A stretch of 64,000 nucleotides of DNA from Sulfolobus acidocaldarius SUSAZ. GTDB lineage: Archaea; Thermoproteota; Thermoprotei_A; Sulfolobales; Sulfolobaceae. The position numbers and the translations under genes are program-made. This document shows, in pieces, positions 1 to 8,703 of the stretch. Positions within the stretch are counted from its first letter, which is position 1, and every line of letters begins with the position of its first letter. Location of the stretch: the NCBI GenBank assembly GCA_000508305.1, contig CP006977.1, positions 1,892,621 through 1,956,620 of the forward strand. The letters are read 5' to 3'. Below the pieces are notes generated by a model. It was not told the DNA's origin. It worked only from the letters and a program-made list of their open reading frames with translations, and made no database searches.

Positions 1-1389
1 GTTTGAGTTTGACGTATACAGATTTGAGTTTGATGACTTTAGAACTACTTGGGAGAATTTTGAATTACTTACATATGCTGTTGAACCTATAAGGGACTGA
101 GTTGAACTCAGAATAGACACGTTATTGGCATTTATAACAGTACTCTGGGCTGTTATAGTTGAACCAGATATAACAGTACTCTTCAGGTAAACTCCTGAAC
201 TGTATATATTTTGAACGGAATTTTGTATAACACTATTCACAGCACTTAGATTGGAGTTCTCAAGAGTTATCTGAGCATTGTATATTTTCGAGTTAACTAG
301 ATCACTTACAGAATTAGTTATAGTAAAAGTGGAACCGTATATGTCAGCAACAGTGTTCTGAAGGTTAGAGTACATCACCTGTGCTGTGGACGAACTTACA
401 TTCTGTACTACATTCGTTAACGTTAAGTTATCAAGTTTTATGAAAGACTTGGATACACCAACAAATGTATTTATGATGTTAGTCTTTTCCAGGTTCAGGG
501 TAGAATCATTTGCATATTGTTTTACGTTTTGTATAATCGTACCTACTGCAGTTAAAGTGGTATTTGATAAGTGGAGTGAGACTCCATCTAATAACCCTCC
601 GTTGGTTAACGCTGACGAAGATATAATACTGATGGAGCCATTGTAGAAGTCCACATTATTCAGGTAGTCCACAGTATTCTGTAATACGAAATTTGACATA
701 TAGAAACTATCATTTGTCAAGTTAAACTTGGATTGAATATTTCTAACGTTAACTAGGTAAAGATCGCTAGATGTGATGTGTATAGAGTCATTGAAGTTAA
801 TAGTGTAAGTCAAGTATAGTTTTGAAGAGTAAACCATTTGATCTGACGAGTTTATTGAGGTACCAAATAGTTTTAACTGACTATTATGAACCGTAAATGC
901 ATCTCCTATTAATGATGCATTATGCAGTGTTAAGTTAGAGCTTTGAACGTTTTGTATTGAATTACTTATCGAAGTATAGTATAAGAACAGACTACTATTG
1001 TTCACGTTAAACTGCGAATTAACAAAAACTGAATAGTTTGCGATGACTTTAGTATTATTGAAAAAACCCCTAGTAATTGATACTAACGAACCTACTTGAA
1101 CTGCAGTAGAGTTACTAATCTCAAAGCCATCCGCAAATATACTAGAGTTGTACATGAAAATTTTCACATTTATAAAACTACTATTATATGTGTAAAGTAT
1201 TGAATTATACACATATAGTATAGCATTCATTAACGTTGAGTTGTATAGCCTTTGGACTGAGTTCTTTATGTACAGTATGGTAACTGGTGTGTTTTTGGGA
1301 GTTTGAGCAGTAGTCATTGCTCCTGAGGATACTAGGGTGATTAGTAATATAAGTCCTATAATTAAACCTAATTTATTTATTTTGTTCAT
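1..1389 (-). CDS. Secreted Asn/Ser-rich beta-solenoid-like surface protein (3' end beyond window)
   Basis: Reading leftwards from an ATG at 1389 the frame stays open to base 1, so at least 463 residues are visible and the C-terminus is missing. Residues about 8-27 form a hydrophobic signal or anchor segment (LGLIIGLILLITLVSSG) followed by TTAQ. The rest is almost entirely short Asn/Ser/Thr-rich beta-prone repeats of the type x-N-S-x-L-x-L, with many N-x-S/T sequons, as expected for a glycosylated extracellular parallel beta-helix. A TATA-like A/T element lies about 25 bp upstream of the ATG. No enzymatic motif is visible. A similar repeat stretch occurs in the large surface protein at the right edge, but a relationship is only inferred from composition. 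The function is unknown; a cell-surface role is the reasonable inference. Confidence 0.75.
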   Translation of the reverse strand, partial: MNKINKLGLIIGLILLITLVSSGAMTTAQTPKNTPVTILYIKNSVQRLYNSTLMNAILYVYNSILYTYNSSFINVKIFMYNSSIFADGFEISNSTAVQVGSLVSITRGFFNNTKVIANYSVFVNSQFNVNNSSLFLYYTSISNSIQNVQSSNLTLHNASLIGDAFTVHNSQLKLFGTSINSSDQMVYSSKLYLTYTINFNDSIHITSSDLYLVNVRNIQSKFNLTNDSFYMSNFVLQNTVDYLNNVDFYNGSISIISSSALTNGGLLDGVSLHLSNTTLTAVGTIIQNVKQYANDSTLNLEKTNIINTFVGVSKSFIKLDNLTLTNVVQNVSSSTAQVMYSNLQNTVADIYGSTFTITNSVSDLVNSKIYNAQITLENSNLSAVNSVIQNSVQNIYSSGVYLKSTVISGSTITAQSTVINANNVSILSSTQSLIGSTAYVSNSKFSQVVLKSSNSNLYTSNSN

Positions 1390-1624
1390 TTCTGATTTCA
1401 GGTCTTATTTTTAACTTATAAATTTTACTACTGTTCCTAATTCTTTTATTTTTTATTAGAAACATACTTTTACTTTATTCTATTGATTAAGAAGGGACAA
1501 AAGCCGTTACTTAAATATTTTAAATATATTATACATTGTACATTGACTAACTGAATAAATTTTTTCAATTCTCAGAAGGTTATGCACACCTTATAGAGAC
1601 TGTTAAACTTATCTTGTGTATCCT

Positions 1625-2242
1625 TTAAACTTCAATTCTTGCATTTATTTTCCTTGCAACGTCTGCGAATATAAGAGCAGTATTAGTATATTTTCCTAGT
1701 TCTGACAGAGAACCTTTCTTAATTTTTATTGTATTACCTAAAAGCGCCAATGATGCGTCCAGTTTTCCCTGAATTATTCTAACCCAGTCTTGATATCTAG
1801 CCTCAAGTATGACATCTGCACTTACATTTAGTATATCTACATAGAATTCGGTTGCGACACATTTTCCCTTATCTAAAATTAATTTTACAGCTCCAGAGCT
1901 CGAATTATTAATATATCCACTCTTAATGTCTTCTGGTAATTTCCTTCCTGTAATATTTTCCAATGCCTCCATAACAATTTTCCTTTCTTCAGGTGGTACT
2001 GTAGGTGACAGTAACTCAGTTGCTTGCTTAATTAAGTCTTCATTTAGAACGCCTAGAGAAATAGCTACACTCTTTACCACAGCAGCCCTTACATTCTGTG
2101 GTGCGTCTATTCCAACAAAGAGAATTGAGTTCCATTTAATGTTCTTTGCCCCCTCTAAAAATTGCTTATTTTGATTTAATGACTTACAAAACTCTTTAGC
2201 CCATTCCTTGCTGGGAAACAAAAGTTTATTCTCCTCTCCCAT
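1625..2242 (-). CDS. SCP2-like (sterol carrier protein 2 fold) lipid-binding protein
   Basis: A 205-residue soluble protein whose C-terminal half (about residues 110-200) has SCP2-type features: an I-x-G-K-L-D-A segment, L-L-G-N-T-I-K-I-K-K-G-S-L and a terminal helix. It starts MGEENKLLFPSKEW, which aligns directly with the N-terminus of the paralogue at 5703-6197. Compared with that paralogue it carries an extra helical insert of about 40 residues after residue 70. SCP2 domains bind fatty acyl-CoAs and other lipids in a hydrophobic tunnel. The gene is divergent from the acyl-CoA dehydrogenase beginning at 2395, which supports a role presenting acyl-CoA or lipid substrates. The ligand cannot be told from sequence. 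Confidence 0.75.
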   Translation of the reverse strand: MGEENKLLFPSKEWAKEFCKSLNQNKQFLEGAKNIKWNSILFVGIDAPQNVRAAVVKSVAISLGVLNEDLIKQATELLSPTVPPEERKIVMEALENITGRKLPEDIKSGYINNSSSGAVKLILDKGKCVATEFYVDILNVSADVILEARYQDWVRIIQGKLDASLALLGNTIKIKKGSLSELGKYTNTALIFADVARKINARIEV

Positions 2243-2394
2243 CTTATATCAGTGTGATTTCAATAAAATAAATATATATAAAAATCTTTTCTAAAAACAT
2301 TAAAATGATGTCTTATGATTGATTTGTCTTTGTAGATATAACGATACCAAAAGGCTTATATTTGATCAGTAATGAAGAATTAAAAGATAGAAAA

Positions 2395-3594
2395 ATGGTT
2401 TTACCATTTAACACACTGGAAATATACAACGTAAAGGTTTCAGAGAGTCATGAACTCTTCAGAAAAGCAGTGAGAGAGTTCATGGAACGAGATGTGGCAC
2501 CAATTGTAGACAAAGGTGAAAAGGAAGGAAAAGTTCCTGAAAATGTTTTGGAGAAAGCTAAGGAATTAGGACTATTTGGAATAAGCGTTCCTCAAGAATA
2601 CGGAGGTCAAAGTGGAGACATTTTAATGAGCACAATAGCCGTAGAGGAAATGTCGAGAATCTGGACTTCCTTTGCAGCGAGAGTGACAATAGGGAACCTA
2701 TTTATGACTCCAATATTGCTATTTGGTAGTGAGGAGCAGAGGAAGAAGTATGTTACACCTGTTGCCAAGGGAGATAAGGCTGCTGCGTTTGCAAATACTG
2801 AACCACAGGCAGGAAGTGACGTTGCAGGAATACAATCAACTGCCAAGAAAGTGAACGGAAAGTACATTCTAAACGCCAGGAAGATATTTATCACTAATGG
2901 TGGTATTGCTGATTATTATATTGTCACTGCAAGGACTTCACCACCAGAACCAAATGCAAGGTGGAAAGGAATATCAATGTTCATAGTGGAGAGGGAATGG
3001 AAAGGAGTAAAAGTATTAAACAGAATAGAGACAATGGGGCTAAAAGCCTCAAATACTGCTGAGCTGGCATTTGAGGATGTGGAAGTTCCTGCGGAGAACT
3101 TGGTAGGAGAGGAGGGTATGGGGTTCAAATACGCAATGTCTACATTTGATGCTTCTAGAGTTGGTGTTGCTGGACAAGCCCTAGGTGTTGCTCAAGCTGC
3201 ATTAGAGAAGATGACAAACTACTCAGTGCAAAGGAGTGCTTTCGGCTCACCACTTCTAGGATTCCAGATGGTCCAGGAGAAAATAGCAGAAACACTAACA
3301 GAAGTAAACGCAGCAAGGCTATTAACCTACTGGGCTGCCTCACTCATAGACCAACGTAAGGTAGATGAAGGAATCGTCGCAGCATCAATGGCTAAATATT
3401 TTGCCACAGAGGTTGCTGAGAGGGCTGCCATAAGGGCTATAACTGTTCACGGCGGTTATGGTGTAGCCACTTCAACCGGTGTCGAGAGGTTGCTAAGAGA
3501 TGTTGAAATAATGAAAATCTACGAAGGGGCAAACGATATACAAAAACTGGTTATATTAAAGGAAACTGCTAGAAGACTTCTTAAGGTGCTCTGA
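2395..3594 (+). CDS. Acyl-CoA dehydrogenase
   Basis: FAD-dependent acyl-CoA dehydrogenase of about 399 residues, normal for the family; it oxidises acyl-CoA to the 2,3-enoyl-CoA and passes electrons to an electron-transfer flavoprotein. The signature TEPQAGSD in the middle domain and the C-terminal IYEGANDIQ are present; the Glu in YEG sits where the catalytic base of medium-chain acyl-CoA dehydrogenases lies. A TTG at 2362 could extend the frame by 11 residues, but a TATA-like element at 2354-2361 places transcription start near 2383, so the ATG at 2395 is preferred. It is followed by the hydratase/dehydrogenase fusion on the same strand, consistent with consecutive beta-oxidation-type steps. 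Chain-length preference is unknown. Confidence 0.92.
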   Translation: MVLPFNTLEIYNVKVSESHELFRKAVREFMERDVAPIVDKGEKEGKVPENVLEKAKELGLFGISVPQEYGGQSGDILMSTIAVEEMSRIWTSFAARVTIGNLFMTPILLFGSEEQRKKYVTPVAKGDKAAAFANTEPQAGSDVAGIQSTAKKVNGKYILNARKIFITNGGIADYYIVTARTSPPEPNARWKGISMFIVEREWKGVKVLNRIETMGLKASNTAELAFEDVEVPAENLVGEEGMGFKYAMSTFDASRVGVAGQALGVAQAALEKMTNYSVQRSAFGSPLLGFQMVQEKIAETLTEVNAARLLTYWAASLIDQRKVDEGIVAASMAKYFATEVAERAAIRAITVHGGYGVATSTGVERLLRDVEIMKIYEGANDIQKLVILKETARRLLKVL

Positions 3595-3734
3595 GTACTT
3601 TAAACTCTAAGTCCTGGATTTTTTATTCCTATCTTTTTCTTTTTAATTCGTTTAGAGTAAATTTATTATTTTCGAAGGAGTTAAAGTTATTAGCTATTTT
3701 ACTATCCTTAAATTCGGAAAGAGGTAGAATAAGT

Positions 3735-5654
3735 GTGAAGGTAGTGGTAATAGGTTCTGGCGAGATGGGACATGGAATAGCTGAAGTAATGGCGATATAC
3801 AAGAACCAGGTTACCCTAGTGGATATAAAAGACGAGATACTAGATAAGGCGATCTCTAAGATAAGGGAGAGCTTAGATAGATTAAAGAAGAGGGGCTCAA
3901 TTGAAGAGGAGCCCGAGGACGTATTAAAGAGGATAGCAAAGTCAATAAACCTTGAGGAAACAGTTAAAGATGCTGATCTTGTAATAGAGGCAGTTCCTGA
4001 AATAGTTGACTTAAAACAGAACATTTTCAAGAGACTAGATCAATCCACAAAGCCAGATGCTATCCTTGCCACTAACACCTCAAACATAAGGATAAGTGAA
4101 ATATCTAAGTATGTTAGTAAGAAGGATAGAGTTGTTGGAATGCACTTCTTCAACCCACCAGTCCTCATGCAGTTGGTGGAAATAATAAAAGGACCAGATA
4201 CTAGTCCAGAAGTAGTTCAGAAACTCTATGAAATAACTAAACAGATCGGTAAAACACCAGTGATCGTGAATAAGGATACTCCTGGATTTATAGTGAACAG
4301 GATCAATGCCGCTGAAAGTCTATTCATTTGCCTTGTTTTACAAAAGGGTATTAATTATGAGGAAGTAGACGCTTACTTTAGATCTCTAGGTCTACCCATG
4401 GGACCTTATGAGCTAATGGATTATGTTGGATTAGACATAGTAGCCCATAGCCTAGAATACTTTGCAAAAGAAATATCCCCTGAATATGGAAAATGTACGA
4501 AGATCAAGGAGATGGTCAATAATGGTCTATTGGGTAGGAAAAGTGGAAGAGGATTTTACGACTGGACTAAGGGAAGACCTCAGATTAATGCTAAGCAAAA
4601 TCCCATAATTGATGTAAATGACTTACTCGCAATAGATATAAATGAAGCCTCAAAATTACTTGAAGATAACGTTGCCACACCTAATGATATTGAAACAGCA
4701 GTAAAGTTAGGTATGAACAGACCCTTCGGTCCAATAACTGTGGCGAAAAGTGCAGATCTCAACGACATAAAAATTAGACTTGAAAGGATATCAAGTGAAT
4801 ACGGGATTACAATTTTCCAGCCAACTGACTCCATAAAGACAGGTAAACTTAAGGAATTACTTGAGGGCGAGAAAAAAGAGGAGAAAAAGGAGTTTGAGAC
4901 ACTTGTTGTGAGCAAGGAAGGAAAGGTTGCAATAGTTAAGCTTAACAGACCTAAGCTGAATTTAATAAATTACACGCTATTGGACGAGCTGGATAGATTG
5001 CTCACAGAACTGTGGAATGATAAATCAATTAATGTGATCTTGATTACTGGAGAAGGACAAAACTTCTCAGGTGGAGCTGAACTTTCTGCTCCTATCACAG
5101 ATCAAGTGCAATTCCTAGAGCTAGTGAGGAAAGGAGAGAGGACTTTCAAGAGGTTAACTGAGATTCCTAAGATCGTTATTGCATTTGTTAAGGGTTATGC
5201 TCTAGGAGGGGGCTTTGAGCTGTCTTCCTATTGTGATTTAAGACTAGCAACTGAAAATGCTGTGTTCGGTTTCCCTGAAACTGGTTTAGGTTTAGTTCCA
5301 GCGTGGGGAGGCACCCAAAGACTACCTAAATTGATTGGAATTTCTAGAGCCATGTACCTAATATTAACTGCTCAGAGAATAACTGCAAAGGAAGCACTAG
5401 AGTATGGTATAGTCAATAAGATAGTCAAGGACGAAAATGAAGCATTGGAGTTTGCAAAGGACTTATCGGAGAGAATAGCACCCATATCTGCAATGTTAGC
5501 TAAGAGGTTAATTAATAGAGGTAGTGAAGTACCTATTGACGTAGGTTTAGAGATGGAGTCTATAGCCGGTGGACTTTTATTTACAACAGAGGATCTAAAG
5601 GAGGGAATTGTAGCCTTCTTCTCAAGGAGAAAGCCAGAATTTAAAGGTAAGTAA
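3735..5654 (+). CDS. Bifunctional 3-hydroxyacyl-CoA dehydrogenase / enoyl-CoA hydratase (crotonyl-CoA hydratase type)
   Basis: A 639-residue fusion starting at GTG. Residues 1-290 are an NAD-dependent 3-hydroxyacyl-CoA dehydrogenase: dinucleotide motif GSGEMGHGIA near the N-terminus, HFFNPP and DTPGFIVNR further on. Residues about 395-639 are a crotonase domain with the oxyanion-hole motif FSGGAEL and both catalytic glutamates, in GGGFELS and FPETGLG. This dehydrogenase-first order is that of the crenarchaeal crotonyl-CoA hydratase/(S)-3-hydroxybutyryl-CoA dehydrogenase of the 3-hydroxypropionate/4-hydroxybutyrate cycle, and unlike bacterial FadB/FadJ, where the hydratase comes first. It may serve that cycle, fatty-acid oxidation or both. 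A T-tract follows the stop codon. Confidence 0.93.
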   Translation: MKVVVIGSGEMGHGIAEVMAIYKNQVTLVDIKDEILDKAISKIRESLDRLKKRGSIEEEPEDVLKRIAKSINLEETVKDADLVIEAVPEIVDLKQNIFKRLDQSTKPDAILATNTSNIRISEISKYVSKKDRVVGMHFFNPPVLMQLVEIIKGPDTSPEVVQKLYEITKQIGKTPVIVNKDTPGFIVNRINAAESLFICLVLQKGINYEEVDAYFRSLGLPMGPYELMDYVGLDIVAHSLEYFAKEISPEYGKCTKIKEMVNNGLLGRKSGRGFYDWTKGRPQINAKQNPIIDVNDLLAIDINEASKLLEDNVATPNDIETAVKLGMNRPFGPITVAKSADLNDIKIRLERISSEYGITIFQPTDSIKTGKLKELLEGEKKEEKKEFETLVVSKEGKVAIVKLNRPKLNLINYTLLDELDRLLTELWNDKSINVILITGEGQNFSGGAELSAPITDQVQFLELVRKGERTFKRLTEIPKIVIAFVKGYALGGGFELSSYCDLRLATENAVFGFPETGLGLVPAWGGTQRLPKLIGISRAMYLILTAQRITAKEALEYGIVNKIVKDENEALEFAKDLSERIAPISAMLAKRLINRGSEVPIDVGLEMESIAGGLLFTTEDLKEGIVAFFSRRKPEFKGK

Positions 5655-5655
5655 G

Positions 5656-5686
5656 ATTTTTTATAACTTTTTTAAAAAATAAAAAA
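5656..5686. terminator. Bidirectional T-tract terminator between convergent genes
   Basis: The gap between the convergent hydratase/dehydrogenase and SCP2-like genes contains runs of T followed by runs of A, so each strand has a T-rich tract just after its stop codon. Archaeal intrinsic termination relies on T tracts without needing a hairpin. The role is inferred from position and composition. Confidence 0.5.
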
Positions 5687-5702
5687 CAGGAAAATAAAAA
5701 CC

Positions 5703-6197
5703 TTAAGCTAATATCTTGGACTTTATTTTCCTACTCATGTTTGACATTATTACTGCAGCATTAGTGTATCTAGCTAATTCTGTTAAACTACCCTTCTTTA
5801 TCTTTATTGAACCGCCCAGTAAAGCCACAGTAACATCTAATTTACCTTGGATGATCTTTAACCAAGTGTCATAGGGAGCCTCTAATATTAATGAACCCAT
5901 AACCTTTGACATGTCCGTATGAAATTCTGTACCTAAACATCTACCTTCTTTAATGTTTAGTTTTATTGCACCAGCAGTTGAGTTAAAATCTACTGAATCA
6001 GCTTTAGCTTCTCCCTTCTTATACATCTCTATTAGCGTTGTTCTTACTTTTTCAGGTACATTTGTTGATACTAGAACTACAGAGTCCCATGGAGTAGTCT
6101 TAGATGCTTCGTAGTACTCTTTGCTTCCGTTAAGTAGCTTACACCACTCATCTGCCCATTCCTTACTTGGAAATAGATACTCTTGTGTTTGAGACAT
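5703..6197 (-). CDS. SCP2-like lipid-binding protein (short paralogue)
   Basis: About 164 residues, paralogous to the gene at 1625-2242 and lacking that gene's internal insert. It shares the N-terminal L-F-P-S-K-E-W block and the C-terminal I-I-Q-G-K-L-D plus I-K-K-G-S-L-T-E-L-A-R-Y-T-N segments. The frame can be extended upstream to 6245, but the ATG at 6197 gives MSQTQEYLFPSKEW, which matches the paralogue start residue for residue and is therefore chosen. SCP2-fold proteins are small acyl-CoA or lipid carriers. It is convergent with the hydratase/dehydrogenase fusion and lies upstream of, and divergent from, the diiron oxidase gene. Confidence 0.75.
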   Translation of the reverse strand: MSQTQEYLFPSKEWADEWCKLLNGSKEYYEASKTTPWDSVVLVSTNVPEKVRTTLIEMYKKGEAKADSVDFNSTAGAIKLNIKEGRCLGTEFHTDMSKVMGSLILEAPYDTWLKIIQGKLDVTVALLGGSIKIKKGSLTELARYTNAAVIMSNMSRKIKSKILA

Positions 6198-6354
6198 GTT
6201 CAAGATATATAAATACATTTTCTTATAAAAAATTTGTCCTAACATTAATTAATCAATACAAGAAAATTAGGTGGGTTATAGTAAAGACTGAAATAAAGGA
6301 AATATTCCTTAAATTTTTATTGACTAATAAATATTAAACGATTTTTCAAAAAAA

Positions 6355-6364
6355 TTTTTATATC
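6355..6364 (+). promoter_or_regulatory. TATA box of the R2-like oxidase gene
   Basis: TTTTTATATC lies about 45 bp upstream of the TTG start, which would give a transcript leader of some 15-20 nt carrying the Shine-Dalgarno sequence at 6388-6396. Called from sequence and spacing only. Confidence 0.5.
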
Positions 6365-6387
6365 AGGTTTTTAAAGATATATCGTTA

Positions 6388-6396
6388 GAGGAGGTG
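6388..6396 (+). promoter_or_regulatory. Strong Shine-Dalgarno deciding a TTG start
   Basis: GAGGAGGTG ends 8 nt before the TTG at 6405. Such a strong ribosome-binding site is unusual beside the largely leaderless genes of this window. It supports the TTG as the genuine start of the oxidase gene, since no in-frame ATG lies close by. Confidence 0.65.
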
Positions 6397-6404
6397 CGTT
6401 TTTA

Positions 6405-7442
6405 TTGGATAAACCGGTAGAAATAACTCCAGACGGCAAAGTAGTTAGGAAAAGCTATTCTTCAGTAAAAAAGGGAATAGACTGGAACTCTTATCCCATG
6501 AGATTATGGGCAAAATCTAATGAACTATTCTGGTCTCCCCTACAATTCAAGGAACTAATACAACAGGATAAGCAAGATTGGGAGACAATGAGTGAATCAG
6601 AAAGGGAGATTTCTGAGTACATTGCAACAGCGTTTTCTGCAGGAGAAGAGGCAGTATCAAGATATTTGGCAGAGTTAGTTATAGCTTTAGACGAGTTAGG
6701 ATACACTGAAGAAGTATTATTCCTAAATCAATTTCAGCAAGAGGAAACCAGACATACAGATGCTTTTAGAAGGTGGATGGACTCCATAGGTATGGATAAG
6801 GACACAGAAAAATGGACCACGGAAGTTAATCCATCCTACTACGAGCTTTTCTATGTCGCATTACCCTCAGCCGCTTATGGAGTTAAGGCAAATCCCTCTC
6901 CAGAGAGCATATTGAGATTTACTGCTACGTATATGTTCTCCATAGAAGGCATAGCTGCAGAGACAGGATTTTACTTCTGGAGAACCATGTGGGAAAGAGG
7001 TAGACATCTTAAAGGCATTTACGAGATCGTAAAAAGAGTAGCTGCTGATGAATCAAGGCATTTAGCCTTTGGAACCTACCTTACAACCATGCTAATAGGT
7101 GAAGACCAATCCCTATACGATAAATTCTTAGAGTACTTCAACTATGCGGGTGGTCTAGCTGTGAGGCTGATTGGAACAATAGTGGAGCAACAAGTAAACA
7201 AGTGGGAACCATATAAGGAGAAATGGGGAAGATATTTTGAATGGGTATATAAGGAGAATGGTCTAGGTTCACTGGTGGACTACGCTGCAAAAATGGTTCA
7301 GCACAGACTATTCTATGTCAATAGGCTAAGAAACGCTAACAGAGAGAAGTTAAGATATATGCCATTAAACGAAGCTGCTCCAGTTATAGAGAATTTCGAT
7401 ACTGTGGAGAAATACCTAACCCCACAGTATGATCCCGAATAG
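6405..7442 (+). CDS. R2-like ligand-binding oxidase (ferritin-like dimetal protein)
   Basis: A 345-residue ferritin-fold protein of the ribonucleotide reductase R2 superfamily. The dimetal ligand set is visible: a Glu at 81/82 on the first helix, E114 with H117 in QEETRH, a Glu in the SIEGIAAE helix (181-186), and E216 with H219 in DESRH. This pattern resembles R2-like ligand-binding oxidases, which bind a Mn/Fe centre and a fatty acid, more than class Ia R2. No R1 subunit gene is in the window, and the neighbours are lipid and acyl-CoA genes, which fits a fatty-acid-liganded oxidase. The substrate is unknown. Databases often label such proteins ribonucleoside-diphosphate reductase beta subunit, and that alternative cannot be fully excluded. 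Confidence 0.75.
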   Translation: MDKPVEITPDGKVVRKSYSSVKKGIDWNSYPMRLWAKSNELFWSPLQFKELIQQDKQDWETMSESEREISEYIATAFSAGEEAVSRYLAELVIALDELGYTEEVLFLNQFQQEETRHTDAFRRWMDSIGMDKDTEKWTTEVNPSYYELFYVALPSAAYGVKANPSPESILRFTATYMFSIEGIAAETGFYFWRTMWERGRHLKGIYEIVKRVAADESRHLAFGTYLTTMLIGEDQSLYDKFLEYFNYAGGLAVRLIGTIVEQQVNKWEPYKEKWGRYFEWVYKENGLGSLVDYAAKMVQHRLFYVNRLRNANREKLRYMPLNEAAPVIENFDTVEKYLTPQYDPE

Positions 7443-7523
7443 AAAAGTTAATTTTTTATAATAGAATTTTTTAGCTTAAACATTAAGTAATATTTATTAC
7501 CATAACAAATTATACTTAATTTC

Positions 7524-8216
7524 ATGCTAAAAAGAATCTTCAAAATGAGCACTGAAGATTCTCCTTTAAGCGAAGTAAATCCACTAAAATTGCTTCCACC
7601 AATTACAGAGGAGAAATACAATGACTATGACGGAATAGGGCTCCTGAGTATTAAAAAGTTCTCACTACTTTACACTATCTCCTTCTTCGTAATCATAGCT
7701 GGACTATTGGGAACATTGACATCAATTCCTGCCTTTCCTACACCATCATTTTTCATAATACCTGTAGTCTCACTAGTTTTCGTCATAATTACGGCTGTAG
7801 GATTTATGTTAGGTACAGTATCAATAAACATCCTAAGCATTGGACTAAATATATTAGGCAAGATAAGGAAGGATTATAATAGTAGACTTGTTGAGTTTTC
7901 AATACTGACTCCACTAGTGACAGGGATAGGTCTCTTAGTCTTCTTGATACTAGGTTTATTAGGATTAAACCCAGTCCCAGTGTTAGAACTAAATATTGTA
8001 ATGGCTATAATAGGAATTGCCATGGCTGTCTTCTTCATAGGAATGATAGCAGCGGCAATAAAGATGTGGAAACTGGGGAAAAGGTATGAGAGTTGGGGTT
8101 TGAGGATAGGCGGAATCTTCCTTTTCCTCTTTCCTCCTTTAGGTGGGATATTAACATACATTTTTTCAAGTAGAGCAGCCAAGAAGGTAAAAAGAACCGA
8201 TTGCTTCCTCGCTTAG
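7524..8216 (+). CDS. Multi-pass membrane protein of unknown function
   Basis: A 230-residue protein with a hydrophilic N-terminus of about 50 residues and then five to six hydrophobic segments (about 52-75, 80-105, 130-150, 155-180, 195-215), ending in a short basic tail. It resembles the small Sulfolobales multi-span families DUF973/DUF996 in layout, but I cannot assign a family with certainty. A second ATG eight codons in (MSTEDS) is an alternative start. It runs straight into the CoxG-like gene at 8227 with an 11-bp gap, suggesting co-transcription. Confidence 0.7.
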   Translation: MLKRIFKMSTEDSPLSEVNPLKLLPPITEEKYNDYDGIGLLSIKKFSLLYTISFFVIIAGLLGTLTSIPAFPTPSFFIIPVVSLVFVIITAVGFMLGTVSINILSIGLNILGKIRKDYNSRLVEFSILTPLVTGIGLLVFLILGLLGLNPVPVLELNIVMAIIGIAMAVFFIGMIAAAIKMWKLGKRYESWGLRIGGIFLFLFPPLGGILTYIFSSRAAKKVKRTDCFLA

Positions 8217-8226
8217 GTGATAGAAG

Positions 8227-8652
8227 ATGTCGTTGAACAGGATATGCGGAAGGTTCTCTGTACTAGATCTGGTTAAAACATTGCAGTTCATTGGAGATCA
8301 GAACAACTTTGTGGGTTGTATACCAAATATATTAAGTGCTAATGAGAACACATTTAAGGCGAAAGTAAAAGCACTGGGCTTACCATTAACTGTAAAGGGA
8401 GAGCTTTACAAGTACGAGATCTCCCCGGAGACGTTAATACTTACAGTTGGACTAAAGGTCAAAACTACGGGTGCAGTTATAGATATAATTACAAGGAGTA
8501 AGGTTAAAGAAGATGGCAGTCAATTCATATGGGATACTCAATATAATATCTCAGGACCCCTTAAAATACTTTTAAAACCGTTATTAGAGAGTGTGACGGA
8601 ACAGACAGTGGTAGACACGATAGAGTGTATTAAGCTGAGAACTACTTCTTAA
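8227..8652 (+). CDS. CoxG-like SRPBCC-fold protein
   Basis: A 141-residue soluble protein resembling the CoxG group of the SRPBCC (START-like) superfamily, which forms a hydrophobic ligand cavity. It begins with a GRFSVLDLVKTLQFIGD block and ends with an amphipathic helix including TIECIK. The paralogue at 11850-12260 shares the same opening (GKFKVKD...Q) and the identical T-x-E-C-I-K ending. CoxG was first named from CO-dehydrogenase operons, but no CO dehydrogenase is adjacent here; the neighbours are a membrane protein and an alcohol dehydrogenase. A membrane-recruitment or lipid-binding role is inferred. Confidence 0.7.
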   Translation: MSLNRICGRFSVLDLVKTLQFIGDQNNFVGCIPNILSANENTFKAKVKALGLPLTVKGELYKYEISPETLILTVGLKVKTTGAVIDIITRSKVKEDGSQFIWDTQYNISGPLKILLKPLLESVTEQTVVDTIECIKLRTTS

Positions 8653-8703
8653 GTTTATCTTTTGAGAAAAATATATATATGTTTGTTTTTTAAATATAAG
8701 TTA

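Noticed and set aside
386-646. Open frame on the plus strand, 86 residues
   Set aside because: It lies wholly inside the open minus-strand surface-protein gene and has no promoter or family resemblance.
6405-7442. Class I ribonucleotide reductase small subunit
   Set aside because: The ligand pattern fits R2-like ligand-binding oxidases better and no large subunit is nearby.
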